Notes: generated by a model from the letters alone, not told the origin. A DNA stretch of 64,000 nucleotides from Crambe crambe (GCA_963924555.1 OZ004592.1:3348001-3412000); one strand, 5' to 3'. Shown: positions 29,356 through 42,294, counted from the stretch's first letter. Program-made: numbers and translations.

Positions 29356-31745
29356 GAATAATAATAATAATAATAACAACAACAACAACAACATACCAAG
29401 TAGAAAAATTAATAAAGTAAATAAATAATGTAATGTTTCTGCTCTTATATGCACTCTAGAGCTTCATTCTTACCATCTCAGTACTTAGTACTGTCATAAA
29501 AGAGCTGGAAATTACATGCCATCTTCTCTTTTTCAGCCATTATACGCTGGTAGTTTAGTAAGGCCAGCAGAACGGAACACCACTTTTCCCCTAGCTACAT
29601 AATTAGACGTCACGTACTAATGTGTTATACCAGCGACCCTTTCCCAATTCACACCTGCCACGCCAGGAGATAGTTCTAGAGAGTACGATAGTACTCTCTA
29701 AGTAGGGATGACACGGATTGCCCCATTACACCAATATAAAGCATTATGCAGGAATATGCTTCTCTTCTATCAACGACTCCTGTCTTGAAGACACAACACT
29801 TTAAATGTGCTAGGACTCAAGTATGAAGAGCATAAGATAAAGCAATGTCATTCTACAGCGATTTCTAATAATTGCCGTTTTCATCTGGTTGTTCATCATC
29901 ATCATCATCATAATCATAAAATAACTTATTTCAGAAATGGTTCATTCACCAAATATAATTTTTATACCAATTTACTCAGAAATGACTGTTAATTTGACAT
30001 GTTCAAAATAAGTTGTCACTTTCCAACCTGCTAGCTTTCAATCAACAACGCAGCAGACATTTTTACCCCGCCCCATGCATGTGATTCTTGCCTTGCACCT
30101 GACTGGCACCGGTCTGGTTATGAATCAAGCCTTGATGTAACTCTGATCAAGTATATAAGGTATAACACCAGTAAAAAGGCCTTTAAAATGACAATCAACT
30201 GTATAATATGAGCTACATCAGCATCTATCATTCCTTTTGGCTGAAATCTCTGATAAACTGCATAGCTAAAATACATGTCTGGGATGGATAGGAAGATCAT
30301 AGGTAATAAGTATCTCTGAGACTATAATTATCATAGATACTCATTATTGCTATCTCTATTACCTTTCATGGCTGACTAGCTAACTTTAGTGCTATATTCG
30401 ACATGTCTATAAAAAGGAGAAGAGATGGCTGTGTGCAGTTCAAAAAGTTCAGCAACAAGGGAGTGAAGTTCAATCAAGTAACCCCTTACCCATTACCAAA
30501 CTTTGAGCTAACTATTCACTCCCATGATAGGCCAAGATGGCATAAAGGGAGTGAAGTAGGAATAGTTAGCTCGTAGTTTGGCAATATAAGGTGTTACTTG
30601 AATAATGTTCACTCCCTTGTTGCTGAACTTTTTTGAACTGCACACAGCCATCCCTACTACTACTTTTTATTTAGAATAAATATTTTTTCCTTTATTTGTT
30701 CATCATCTTTTTTGATGTTCATGCACGGAGAATCGAACAGCAGAGTCATGTGGAATGACTTTCCAGCTTGTACTAAGCTATTATCTATGCTACCTTCAGT
30801 ACCTTGTTGCCCGTATTGTTGCTCTTCCCTAGGCTTTAGTTGTATTTCTTCATAATATGAACTAGCAGCTAGCTATCTGGATAGATGAAAACCCCACCCC
30901 TTGAACAGCTTATTCATGTGATGACCATTGCCAAATATTCTAGCTTTGAATAGAAGTAATTTAATTTACTACTACATGCACTTCAGAGCTTCACTCTTCC
31001 CATTTTAGTACTGACTACTGTCATACTAGAGCATGCAATCTTCTTTTTCTCAGCCGTTGCCGGGCAAACATTGATAGTTTAGTGAGGACAGAGGAATGGA
31101 ATGCCGTTTTCCACCTAGCTACATAATTAGATGTCACATACTAATGTATATATCAGCAACTCTTACCCATGCATGAGTTGCTGCAGAGATATAGAACTTA
31201 GAAAGGCTTTAAATAGAGCTAGGCAGCAGTGCATGTAGGATCAAACAACAGAGTCACGTGGAAAATCACAAAAAAATAATAATAAAGATAGGCCTTACAT
31301 ATGCTTGCAAATATAAACCAACTAAGCCATCTATGTTAATGTTGCTCTTCCTTTGGTATTTTCATAGCATGAATTTGCTTGGAGTTTCATTCTCGACATC
31401 TTAGCATTTACGACTGTTATGAAAGAGCCAAAGATTATATGCCATTTTCTATTCTTAACAATTGCTTGAAAGTCCGAACAGTTCAGTTGTGCTGCTGTTA
31501 CGCCATTTTCATTTCTCTATGATCAGTATACATAATTTGGCAGCAACGGTGACAACCATTACCAAATACTTGGAACCCCGCTAATTATAGCTTCGTACCC
31601 AGGGTCGAAAATTATCCATTGTTGATAAACAATAATAATATATAATAAATTCCATCTTCACTATAAATCCTGTAGCAACATGCAAAAAATAATAATAATT
31701 CTATAACGTACATACATGGCCAGTGCTGAGACTTGTTCTAATCAT
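29356..31745. other. Repeat-rich non-coding sequence
   Basis: Starts with (AAT)n/(AAC)n, then an ACATACCAAGTAG end (29391) followed by sequence similar to 30940-31130 (GCTTCATTCTTACCATCTCA, GCTACATAATTAGA). A solo AGTAGGGATG end is at 29699-29710. Contains the palindromic MITE at 30407-30690. No host exon recognised. Confidence 0.5.
30407..30690. mobile_element. Palindromic MITE, AGTAGGGATG family
   Basis: Arms GATGGCTGTGTGCAGTTCAA and TTGAACTGCACACAGCCATC bracket the same nested palindrome as the 4501 copy (GAGCTAACTATT / AATAGTTAGCTC). Right flank ATTTAGAATAAATATTTTTT is also shared. Confidence 0.75.
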
Positions 31746-31746
31746 T

Positions 31747-34020
31747 TTTCTACTTGGTATGCGGTTACCCTTGATTACATACCAAGTAATTATATATATA
31801 TGTAGAAAAAAAAGAAGAAGAAATACGTAATGTAAAATAATCTCATGTTTCTTCCCTGCGTACCACAGAGCTTCGCTGCCATCACGGATCCCTGAAGTAC
31901 CTTTGTCTTTTTCCATGCTATTGAGCGCCTAACAACTCTACTCCGTTTTGGACTGGGCATCAGGTCAGAAATTGTACTACCGTCTCCATGTAGACAATCT
32001 TTACCGTACAATCTAAGTACAGAGTTCTTGGCAAGCCTTGATTGCAGACAGAGATGAGACTCTGCTAACCAGTGTATACCTGCAAGTCTTGTGGCCATCA
32101 CAGTTACTTCAATTGTAAGATTTGCAAAAAAATGTACCTCTCTCCTTCAGTAAGAAATCTGTACAAGTAAAGAATACAATGTAGGCTGTTCTGGAAGTAG
32201 GCCCCAGTAGGTAGTTCTGGAGATAGGCACTGGTCCCAGTGACCATCTGAGCAAATTTTGTGCAGGTCGAATCAACACTTGTCTTCCCCCTGCCACCACT
32301 TCCGCCACCTCAACACATTGTCATTCCTACTGAATCTCCACCACTGCCCCAGACCAGATACTTTCACACCCTACCCTATAACTTATTATCGTAATGAATA
32401 GTGTATAAATAGCACAAATAACATGCACTGTATGCTGCTATACTTGGTATGTTAGTTACGCTTGAAAAAAAATTACATACTAAGTAGTTACATATACCAA
32501 GTAGAAAAAAAAGAGTGTAATGTAATAATCAAAGTGCGTTTCTTCCCCAAGTACCTCAGCACTTCGCTGCCATCACGGATGTCTAAAGCAACTTCGTCCT
32601 TTTAACTTAGAGTGCCTAACTCTACTTCGTTTTGAACAGGTCAGAAATTGTACTACCATCTCCATGCTGATGATCTTTATTTAAGAACACAGAGTTCTCC
32701 TGTAGCAGCAAGCCTTGATTGCAGACAGAGATGAGACTCTACTAAGCAGTGTGTATTAGCAGGCATTATGTATCTAGTCAGCTTTACTATCACCGGTAAT
32801 TGTACCACTGTTTCCATGTTGACGATCAATCTAAGAACACATGCAAGCAGAGTTCTTTAGCTTTCTCTTGTAGCAGGAAGCCTTGATTGCAGACAGAGAT
32901 GAGACTCTGTTAAGCAGTGTGTACAGGCAGGTGAGTAACTAGTCAGCTTAAACTATCATCTGTATTAATAGCTGACAAAAAGCAGCTAGGTCATAATCAG
33001 CTGCTTGTATTATTGGAAATGTTTCTATCTTTTATCAGGTTATGGCCTTCCAGCTTCAATAATCTGTGACTTGGGACACTAGTAAGAGAGTAGAGTTGTG
33101 CTTCCTGACCTTTCACCTGTTTACTTACTAGCAAAATAATAAGATCAAAATAATTATTGCCTTGACAGCTTGACACATCTGTAACGTAAAAAAAAGCATA
33201 CATTTAATAAATATGAAGTAAACTCTACTTCAACTCTTGAAATAAATAATCTAAATAAAACCACATTTCTTCTGGACTGCGCATAAAATTGTACTACCTT
33301 CTGCATGTTGACAAACCTTTACTGTATGATCATATGCCACATGTAGCTAGGTTACTGAGAATACTTTTTTCTTCGATTGATTTTGGCAAGTTGTGCAAAT
33401 CTTATGGCCACCCTATCAAAAAATGTAGCTTTTCACTTCAAGAAGAAATCTGTCAGTAGTAAAGACTACAATGTAGGCCATTCTGGAGGTAGGCCCAAGG
33501 GCAGTGGTGTCAGTGATGGTTAAATAAATGTGTCTGGAGGTAGGCCCAAGGGTAGTGGTGCCAATGATGGTTACTGTGTGTCTGGAGGTAGGCCCATGGC
33601 ATTGGTGCCAGTGATGGTTACTATACATGTGTCTGGAGGCACTGGTGCCAGTGATGTAGGCCATTCCGGAGGTAGGCCCGAGGGGACTGGTGCCAGTAAG
33701 GGGGTTGTTCTGGAGAGCACTGGGATTATAGTGAATTATTACTGTGATAAACCAGTTAATCTCTTCTTGCAGGCCATCCACCTGAATAGCCTCATCATAA
33801 TAAATTTGTACATGTCAAATCATGCCATACTACTTGACTTCTATTTCCTCCACCACAACACATTATCATCCCTACTGCACTGCCCAAAACCACAAGACCA
33901 AATCACACCCTACCCTGTAACTATTATTATAATGTATAACGTATAATAAGCACAAGTAATATGCACTGCATGCTGCTTGACTTGGCATGCTGTTACTCTT
34001 GAAAAAACAAAAAACAAACA
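31747..34020. repeat. Cluster of ACATACCAAGTAG-family elements
   Basis: Ends recur at 31747 (CTACTTGGTATGCGG), 31787 (TTACATACCAAGTAATTA), 32447 (CTTGGTATGTTAG), 32490 (ATATACCAAGTAGAAA) and 33976 (CTTGGCATGCTG). Between them the block with AAGCCTTGATTGCAGACAGA ATGAGACTCT appears at 32035, 32705 and 32880, in the same orientation as at 10300. The minus-strand frame 32101-31790 shares protein-level similarity (HWLAESHLCLQSRLA) with 10437-10198, hinting at a decayed gene of unknown kind. Confidence 0.6.
33476..33725 (+). repeat. Minisatellite, units of about 45-60 bases
   Basis: Five imperfect units of TCTGGAGGTAGGCCCAAGGG, then a GTGGTGCCAGTGATGGTTA core. Single or paired units occur at 10950-11080 and 32195-32245 inside the same element family, so the array grew within the element. 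Confidence 0.75.
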
Positions 34021-35500
34021 AACAAAAAAAAACACTTTTCCTTTAAGGAAAAAATTATGACGGTGATACTGGTCAGCTGGTAAAAATAGAGTCTGAACAT
34101 ATTGGATGAAGTTATGAAGTTGAATGTACATGGGCATGTCGCCTATGTTTTCCTTTACTCGTATAGTTAGAAATCTTAAATCTCATAGTCAACTTCCTAG
34201 TGTAGGGCTCACTTTACTCATCTCCATCAAATTGAATGTAATTTTATATGCATTCATGAAGGCACTAAACAATGTGATTTATGATGGTAGTTCAGACCCT
34301 ACAGTAAGCTAGACTGTTCTTAACAGCTCCAGTTCATTACTATCAGTCAAATTGCTAATGCACCAGAAGTCTATTGCCATAATATAATGTTAATTTCATG
34401 AGAATACAAACAGTATCCAGAAAATTAAGCATAAATAATGGCAGCTGTTTTAGTGTGAGTTAAAGGCTTTATTCTACAAAAGATAGTAAACATGCATTAA
34501 AAGATATTCAACAATACGGAAGAGAAGGTAGTGATGCATGCGTATGAAGTAGCCAGTCTCATAGTATAATTAGAGTGGTCAAATTTCATTTCTCCATGAA
34601 TTAAGAATTTGATTTTTTGTGAATTTTCTAGTGTATTTAATGGGATACAAATTCCTACTGTTTTTTTCCAATAATGTCATTTTATTGCAAGATCCCAAGA
34701 AGACATTTCTCCCTACTACATTTAATCTTCCCTGAGCCTAGATTCATGTGTATATTTGACTCAACTATTTGGTGAACAGCTGACATAATACTAACATACA
34801 GTATGGCTAAGAAGTTGTGTTTGATCATGCATGCACACACTTTATTGGAACAAATTTGATTTTGATATAAGAATAAGATAATATACCATGAACATCTATT
34901 GAGTCGATGAATGTCTTACACTGAACAGGAGAAATGGTTTTTGACCACAAGTAGTATTCTTATCAGCCACTGAGAATTTTTTTTTTTAAGTCATTACTTG
35001 AAGGAATTGTTAAAATTTCATTTTCAAAAGTCCTGAGAGCCATAAGTGGAGAGTAACCAGCACACCAACACACCTGCTTCTTTAAAGAATAAAAAATGCA
35101 CCCATTGTCCAAGCACTTTAGTTTCTAGCTATGAACTCAATTCAACAATGAATCTTGATGCTATGAGAGCCCAACAAAGAGGTGAGAGGAGAAAAAAAGA
35201 AGGAAAGAAAAAGAGAGAGTACAGTGCTACTGCGACTGCAAGCTGGGTCTGGCTATGTAAGGCTACTGAAACTAGCCAGGCTGGCGAAGATGATAGAAAC
35301 AAGTAAGGGGCCGGAGACAGCAGTAAGCCTAGGCCAGCAAAAAAATGCAAGGAGCCAAACACTGCAGCAAACCTAGAAAGCAAGCAAGGTGCCAGAAATT
35401 ACACAGGGAAAGCCTCACTGAAGGAAGAAGAGCAAAGCTTTAGCTGATGACATCACTGTATTGCAAAGGATGGAACCAGAAGAATGAATGTACAATATCG
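34021..35500. other. No gene recognised
   Basis: Includes short open frames at 34124-34312 and 35046-35306 (the latter Lys/Arg-rich, RGERRKKEGKKKRE) without splice context or family motif. Confidence 0.4.
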
Positions 35501-35504
35501 AGTG

Positions 35505-36545
35505 CGGTAGCAGTCTCTAGGGATGGCGGGTCAAAGGTCATAAAACTGTATAAAATTTCTCTTCTACCCTTACTCTACAGGTTCTCAGAAGGCTACAATG
35601 AAATATTAAATACTACATCTATACAGAAGAGGGAAGAGTGTGTAAAAAATCTAGAATTCATTTGCTAACATAAAATATAATATCGACTTTTGTTCCATTT
35701 CTTTATAATAAATAAGATCATTGCACCAACTTACTGGCTATAGTTTTGTTAGAGCGGCACCTAGAAGCTGATCTTTTGCTATTAGTCCTACTCACAATTC
35801 AGTGATATCAATATAGCACTCGGAACACTAGCTAATCATAGATAATATAGATACTCTGGAGGTACTGTAGTATCTACGAGCTAATCTTTCTCTGTCATTT
35901 TGAAGCAAGAAGTAGGGCATATGGGCATGGCCACGTATAAGTAAGCTCTAATCAGTTCAGTAGCCCTTAAGTTTAGCTAGCTAAGCTAGGTCTTCAGTTT
36001 AACTAGCTATTTATTCTGATGATGTTCCAGTCACTACAGTACAGATGCTCATCCTATTATAGCCAGTAGCTACTTGGCTTTTGTGTAGTCAGCTCACTTC
36101 AACATGCCATGCACATGTCACTTACATTGCTGTTGCTGTAAAGTTTTATATTAAATAATAGACAAAATTTAATAGCTAAACAAAATTTTTAATCACCAGT
36201 GACTGTGTACATACCTACAAAAGAAAAAAGATTAAGATAAGGTTTATATAAATCTGGTTTTGTATAGTACTGTACTGTAGCCTTGTGTCAAATAACCACT
36301 GCTTGAAGTGAAGGTCAATACTGCAACCATCAATTTCTTACATACACAAACTTACTTTCAACTTTACAGTTATTTTTAAAATAAGAACAAGAAAAAGGAT
36401 AGAAACAAGTAAGCACAAAAAATTTAAAAGGTTAAGTAGGGATAGCCTAAAATCTGCTGGGCTGTATAATGTACTACAACTAGCTATGGCAGTTGTAAAT
36501 GTAGGGATTGTTTTTGTATGAGGTTGCAAAACATTACTAAACCTT
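35505..36545. mobile_element. Rearranged relative of the 15585-16370 TIR element
   Basis: Direct match to 15590-16120 from 35515 (GGTTCTCAGAAGGCTACA, TTAGAGCGGCACCTAGAAGC, GATGATGTTCCAGTCACT), then the right-end segment in inverted orientation at 36420-36540 (GGTTAAGTAGGGATAGCCTA, GCTGGGCTGTATAATGTACT). Divergence suggests an old copy with an internal inversion or two nested copies. Confidence 0.6.
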
Positions 36546-36550
36546 TTTAT

Positions 36551-36779
36551 TTAGAAGAAATTATTGTGCTCGTGTATATATAATAGTACTACATGTGAAG
36601 CAAACAGAGTATCAATTATTTTGTGATTTAACATGCCTGGGAAAATTGGAGTACTTGTTTCAGTAGGATATGTTAAAGGATATCCATGTAGTTCCTGTAC
36701 AGGAGGTCCTCTTAGTGATGATTTACCATAATCAGATGCATTTTCTTTGTCCATTGAATTGAACCTCACACAAAATGAC
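36551..36779 (-). CDS. Candidate host exon, open to about 36551
   Basis: Preceded by a good acceptor (CTCTTGCAG) at 36780 on the minus strand, this stretch encodes MDKENASDYGKSSLRGPP and then LTYPTETSTPIFPGML, a low-complexity, Pro/Ser/Thr-rich sequence of the kind found at nucleoporin N-termini. I cannot fix the donor: GATTATG/gtaaat near 36710 is one option. It may be an N-terminal NUP35 exon, given the same strand and a segment vaguely like the family's LPGFL motif, but this is inference. Confidence 0.28.
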
Positions 36780-36867
36780 CTGCAAGAGTATCAAATTTAT
36801 AAATCAAAGGTCAGGTTCATGTTTCTGTATGCAAATAATTAGTTGGAAGATGAATTAAATAATCACT

Positions 36868-36906
36868 TGCATATTATTGCAATCACTTGCATATTATTGC
36901 AATCCC
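36868..36906. repeat. Twenty-base tandem duplication
   Basis: AATCACTTGCATATTATTGC occurs twice in tandem, followed by a partial third unit AATCCCTTG. Confidence 0.75.
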
Positions 36907-37554
36907 TTGTAAGGGTAACCTATGACCATCAATAGGACTAACATAAAATGAAGTGATTTTCTCAGAAAACAGTAAGTTATAGCTGCTATGACTGCTTACC
37001 CTATATTTTATGCACATTCTTATCATGCAGGAGAATTTGGAGGCTGAAAGACTCAAAACGGAAGAATAATAAAAGCACACTTTTTCATGATTTCTTATTC
37101 TTCAGGTTCTTGATCATAATAATGGCATGATCTGGAGAAAAATTGGGCTGCGCTTGGGCCATGTTCTATATTATTCAGACCAGGTCCACGTCCCATTGGT
37201 TTAGCCTCTAGTTCACTCAGAATACGAAGAAGCCATTAAACATAACACACGTGTAAACAATGAACGTTGCCACGACCCTCAATCATTTTACGAGTTAAAC
37301 CCCGAGGTCAGAACAAAAATCAGCTCTAAGATAACTATAGCTGTACTAAGGACAGCATTCAACCTATGAATGATAAGTAATGCTCAAGTGCCCATGAGGT
37401 GTGCATTATTTAGAAATGAAAGCTAGCAGGCAGCTCAGCTGATTTTAGTCTCACTAAATTGATTCACCAGGCTTGATGGGCCTGGCATAACAAGAAGCTA
37501 TAATGAGATGGATATAGGTAATGACCGCAAAAAAAAAAAAAAAGAAAGAAAAAA

Positions 37555-37725
37555 TTAAAGAAAAAACTTTTATTCAAATAAATGAAGGTGATGTATAGTT
37601 AACTGGTCAAAAATTAGGTTGTATTCAATTTCATCCTCATCTATTCAGCTCTTGTTGCAACTCTTTTTTGACCAGTTCATCCCTACATCACCTTCATTTA
37701 TTTGAATAAATGTTTTTTCTTTACT
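37555..37725. mobile_element. Palindromic MITE
   Basis: Arms TTCAAATAAATGAAGGTGAT and ATCACCTTCATTTATTTGAA, with further pairing out through AAAGAAAAAA/TTTTTTCTTT. A single arm (ACATCACCTTCATATTTGAA) is at 45508. No coding capacity. Confidence 0.7.
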
Positions 37726-37789
37726 TGTATAATATATAATGAGAAGTCGAGCTAAAATTACAATTGGCCAGAAATTTAGTTCTGAAGAG

Positions 37790-38095
37790 CAAACGGGCTG
37801 CTTAAACTGCTGAACAGAAAAAAGAATGTCTTAGAAAGCATAGATTAAGAGATCAAGCAAAATGTGCTGCTTCTCAATGCACAAAGCAAAGGCAGACTAT
37901 GCTACATAGTTTGTGAGAGAACCAGAGCAGAAGGTTGTCATCAGAGACAGCTGAGGAAAGAAAGGCCAGGCTGGAAACTTTGAGAGAGAACCAGAGAAGA
38001 AGGTTGTCTTCAGAGATAGCTGAGGAAGAGAGGCCAGGTTCCAGGATTATCATGCTGCATTCCAGACCTACATGCAGCAATATTCGATGAACCAG
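37790..38095 (+). pseudogene. Arg/Glu-rich repeat protein fragment
   Basis: Reading across one frame gives RLRDQAKCAASQ, then two repeats LRENQSRRLSSETAEERKA and LRENQRRRLSSEIAEE (units of about 20 residues, 66 bases). Such LRxxQxxRxxxExxEER repeats occur in proteins carried by large eukaryotic transposons, including some Helitron-like ones, but nothing else here supports a specific family. Confidence 0.35.
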
Positions 38096-38099
38096 TAGT

Positions 38100-40560
38100 C
38101 AGAGCAAAGATGCTGAAATTTCATTCTGATATCATTGCTGTTGAGTGTGAAAGATGCTGTACCTGTTCAGAAGGCTCAAACTAGCATACAATGTTGAACA
38201 TACATAAGAACTCTCCTATTAACTGCCCCTCTCCCTTTCTTTTGCCTCTCATAGACCCCCCCCCCCCCCTGGAGACCAAATAGACTGGCATGTTTTTTGT
38301 TAACCTTGAATTTGAGACCTCAGGCTCACTTCACAATGGTAAATTCATCACTCTTTAGGCTCACACCTACAGGTGGAGCTATTCTTTCTGTATTCACCTC
38401 AGCACTAATTTAAACTCACAAGAATAACTACACCAGCCACAGTTATGTGCAGAGTGGGGACAGCATCTGTGGACAGTCACTTTTTTCCTAGCCAAAAAGG
38501 ATATAGACCACTTCTGCAGGTCCTGTAATAGGATTTTTGGAATTATGTCCTTTTGTATCAACACAATCCAGTTTTTTGATGAATTTCAGCAATTAAAATA
38601 CTCATAAAATCATTGTAAAACTCTTTCTATGATAGGACTTAGATATAAATCCATAATAGGAATTTCCACTTTCTAGGATGATTTACGTGCAAGATTCTTG
38701 GCTAATACTTTCGATATGCCATAACACAGTTTTCAACAATATTGCTGTGATCACCAAAACTCACTCTCACCCAGCTGAGGATAATGGCATTCATTGAATG
38801 CTGAAAGTGGCGTGACCTTATAGTAGTGTTCTCTCAGCTTACTCCTATAGAAAGGGTCCTACTTCAAGTGTCATGTTGTCCAGTATAGACAGGCTGCTAA
38901 CAGGATAGGTGACTCCCAAGTATTATGCTAAAATATATGTCTGTGTCCTGCTGAAACCCACCAAGCGACAAAGCATGCCTCTAGCCCTCTACATTATGAT
39001 GAAATTAACTTAAGGTTTCGGTATACTGTTCTCAATTTACTTCATTAAATTGAGCAAAATTTGTGAAATTTTCAAGTATAGTTTCCTGAAATTATATTAA
39101 ACTTGTGGCATGGCTTTTGTTCAAAAAGCTAGTGTGATTGAATTTCTCACTTTGAATGCCAAAATATCTTGATTTTTAGACTTCATTTTCTAACTAGTAA
39201 GCTTTGCAAAGCACACTTATTAATTGCATTCCACACAAAAATCTTGTTGCCCACACTTGTTAAGGAGCCTGGTATTTGAGCAGCTAGGATGTCCATCCAC
39301 CGGGTGTACTGAGCCAAAGGGATGTCTTTGCTGATAGACTCTTAGCCTTCAGTAGCTTTCATATCCATAGTGGCACTTTCTGCATATAACTCAAAATAGT
39401 TTCCTCAGAGACACTGCTCAAAATCCTTCTCAGTTAATTCTCCACAAGCCAGGCACTCACTAGTTCATAAATTTTTCTTAACCTTACACACAGGTCAGCC
39501 ATCTTAACTTTCAATAGATGCAGACCGAGATGAAAATGTGGTATATGTATAGTTCAAGCTGGCATGAAAATATGGAGTCATTGTCACACGTATAGAGTCT
39601 AGTGTTGGAATTGTCCCTGGCAGAATGCACTTGTCTCACATTTGGTCCAAGTTTGATGTATACTATGAATGAATATGATGGTAATGATATAATTTTTAAG
39701 GTGTTTTGCATGTTCATGTTATACTATGGGTGTGTTGCAGCAAGTCTTTCAGTAACCACTCACAACAGGTTGGAAAATGACATGCTATTCAAATGTTGTA
39801 TAGTGGAGTAGTATGGTGGTATAAGAATTATAGCATTAGAATGAACCATTTAAGCTTTGAAAGATGATGATGAACAACCAGATAAAAATCTTTATCTTTT
39901 GCACTCCATACTCAAGTCCAAGGTGTTTTGTCAGTCACAAGTCACTGATATTATGAAGGAAAAAATACTTTGCACTACTCCAGTGGGCGACATCTGTGCC
40001 ATCACTACATATCAGTGAAGAAAGTCGGGGCTTACAACTTCTAGCTCACTGGGTATCTCTGATTTCAAGAATACTATCAAGTGACTAAGGTAGGGACTAG
40101 TCTGGTGCAGCTGACCCTTTACCAACCGGGAGGGAAGGAAAGGGTCTGGGGACACAATACTTGGATTTGTACTTTTAGCTGCTAAATGAATGAATATACG
40201 TATTCTGACATTCAATGACGCATGACATAATGCTTGATGACATCATCTTGAAGTAGCTCCGTATTTTTAGCAACTGCGAACGTACAATATTTATATTAAT
40301 GCGCGCTACCATTAACGTCATCACAGGTACGTCAACCACTTCAGTACCTTCTGCACTATGCAATGCATGAATGTATGCTGATGCAGCTAGCATGTTGTCC
40401 AGGTAGCCTTCATGGTCACAGCAGCAATGTAATCTTTGACATAGCCATGCTGAGCTGAAGTCACGGGAGGGAGCATGTCTATCATTGCAAAAACTGTCTG
40501 CATGCTCCATAATTAGACTTCCGCAAGTGCACAAGTCCAAATATTACGATTGGTAAAGGG
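38100..40560. other. No gene recognised
   Basis: Contains a poly-C run at 38260-38273 and no motif-bearing frame. A minus-strand frame at 40540-40175 is open for 121 codons with several Cys/His but matches no family I know. Confidence 0.4.
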
Positions 40561-40568
40561 TCGGCTAT

Positions 40569-42294
40569 GTGAGACCATAGATACTATAAACTACGTGTAC
40601 GGGATTGGAAACGGCACATTAATCCGTTGAATCCGTGTCCGAGGGCGTGGCCTTGCTTAACTCTTTATCCGCGAGCAACGTAACGCGGGAGATTGCCGCT
40701 GCATCGAGCTAAGCTAGCTACTGATCTCTGTGATCCTCTGAGTTACCTATGGCCACTTGCATTCCAGTTAAAGGTTAGCTGACAACTTATTATTGTATAA
40801 AAAAGGGAGAGAGAAAAATGAAAAATAGGTAGCTAGGTGATATTTAAGTTAGCTAGAGGCTACTTCATATCTGCAGATAGTTGTCTGGAAGCTATAAAAG
40901 CTGCTTGCCATAATATGAGCATGGATGCAGATTATGATACCTCCGTGGATAATTGTAAGATTTTAATTGACATGGCTACTAAGTTATATGAGCTATACCA
41001 GCAACCCAATTCCATTATTACTGAGTTCAGTAAATGGCTTCTAGATTCTATCTCAAAAATCATTACAAAAGGTATAGAAAATTTTCAAGTATTAAGGAAA
41101 AATTATGGATTGAGTTTCACTCACTCCGGAGTTCATCTTCATTTATTGAGAAGTGGGTGAAATTCCTCACTGATTGTGGCATAACCATTGAGGCCCTATT
41201 TTATCAGCAACTTACTCTGAATTTATTCATCTCACTGATAGAAAAAGCATTACCTGTGACAGTTGATGATATGTACACACCAATATAAAGGAGCTAATAT
41301 ACAAAGGACAGTGTGCAATTAGGTATATTGGAGGCTACATAGTCAGATCCATTCACAAAGACTGCACAGTCAAAGAAATTTTACTTGGACTTGACTTACA
41401 ACAGTGACGATAACATGGAACCATCTGAATCGGAGGAATGGATGTGTGGTGTGCCATCGATAGGGGAGGTTTAATCCACAGCTTTTATTATACCCTATGT
41501 GCCATAGAATATAGTACACGGTGCCATTTTAATATAACAGGAATAGATACTCTCCCATGCACATTAACAAGATGTTCTGAATGATTATCTCTGCCTCTTT
41601 TACATCTCTGCAGATTCGACCCAATCATCACTAGCACTGTGAGACTGTTGCTGTCTTTTAGCATTGGAATACATACATTTCTTTGACTCATAGCTATAAT
41701 TCAATTTTAATAATAGTCATTTTCAAAAAAGTGTAACAAATTAACTGTTTTCTCTAGCATCAAAAGCTTATTACAGGTACATATGGTAAGCATTGCTCTA
41801 CCACTTTCAGTAGAGTGGTAGGCATTTTAGCTAATAGTAATGTAGAAGTGTTACTACAGTTGAACTGGTTTTTTTCATCCAAATTGTTCACTCTGCTGAA
41901 TGTAATAGTATTACATGACTTAAAATATGGTTAAGTACATGTAAGAAACTATTCTCCAACTAATTTTCATTGTCATTACTGTTCACTGTGAGTTCTAGGC
42001 AAGTTAATGTTACTAACATGCAAAAAAGTAGCCATTTTCACGGTAACTAGAGTTTATGAACTATTTCTGCAACTCTTTCATGTAAAAGCTTTGCTAGTTA
42101 CCTTGCTAATCCACCGCAGGAACTATTTCTCCTTTGGAGATGAACTTGGGATGCGTACAACACGCGAAATTCGCCAAAACAGGAAACTAACTTGTCTAGG
42201 ATACCTCGGACAAGGATGAATTACATTGCCATATACGGATGCGGGGGCGGGTTTCCAATCCCGTACACGTAGTTTATAGTATCTATGGTGAGAC
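40569..42294 (+). mobile_element. P-like transposon, 1,712-bp copy with 7-bp target duplication
   Basis: Element 40576-42287. Left end CATAGATACTATAAACTACG, then TGTACGGGATTGGAAAC is matched exactly by the inverted right end (GTTTCCAATCCCGTACACGT to CTATG). GTGAGAC flanks both sides (40569-40575 and 42288-42294), a perfect 7-bp target duplication. Only the companion gene (gene 1) is present; gene 2 is deleted, so it is non-autonomous. Confidence 0.9.
40750..41620 (+). pseudogene. Companion protein (gene 1) copy in the 40.6-kb element
   Basis: Begins 170 bases inside the left terminal repeat: MATCIPVK at 40750, a likely intron (donor AAAG/GTTAGC about 40773, acceptor CTGCAG about 40877), then CLEAIKAACHNMSMDADYD and LIDMATKLYELYQQPNS. 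After another probable intron or frameshift: SIKEKLWIEFHSLRSSSSF (41080-41140), FLTDCGITIEALFYQQL, then AIRYIGGYIVRSIHKDC (41310-41360) and, past a frameshift, AIDRGGLIHSFYYTL (41455-41500). KxKxWxxFHxLR, YxxGYxxR and DRGGLxH align with 25201-26000. Frameshifts and stops show decay. Confidence 0.7.

Noticed and set aside
33416..33946. Open frames on both strands over 33.4-33.9 kb with repeated residues
   Set aside because: They are translations of the minisatellite; the frame differs between units.
35129..35383. Hydrophobic minus-strand frame with leader-like sequence
   Set aside because: Arises from an A/G-rich stretch read in antisense; no splice context or homologue recognised.
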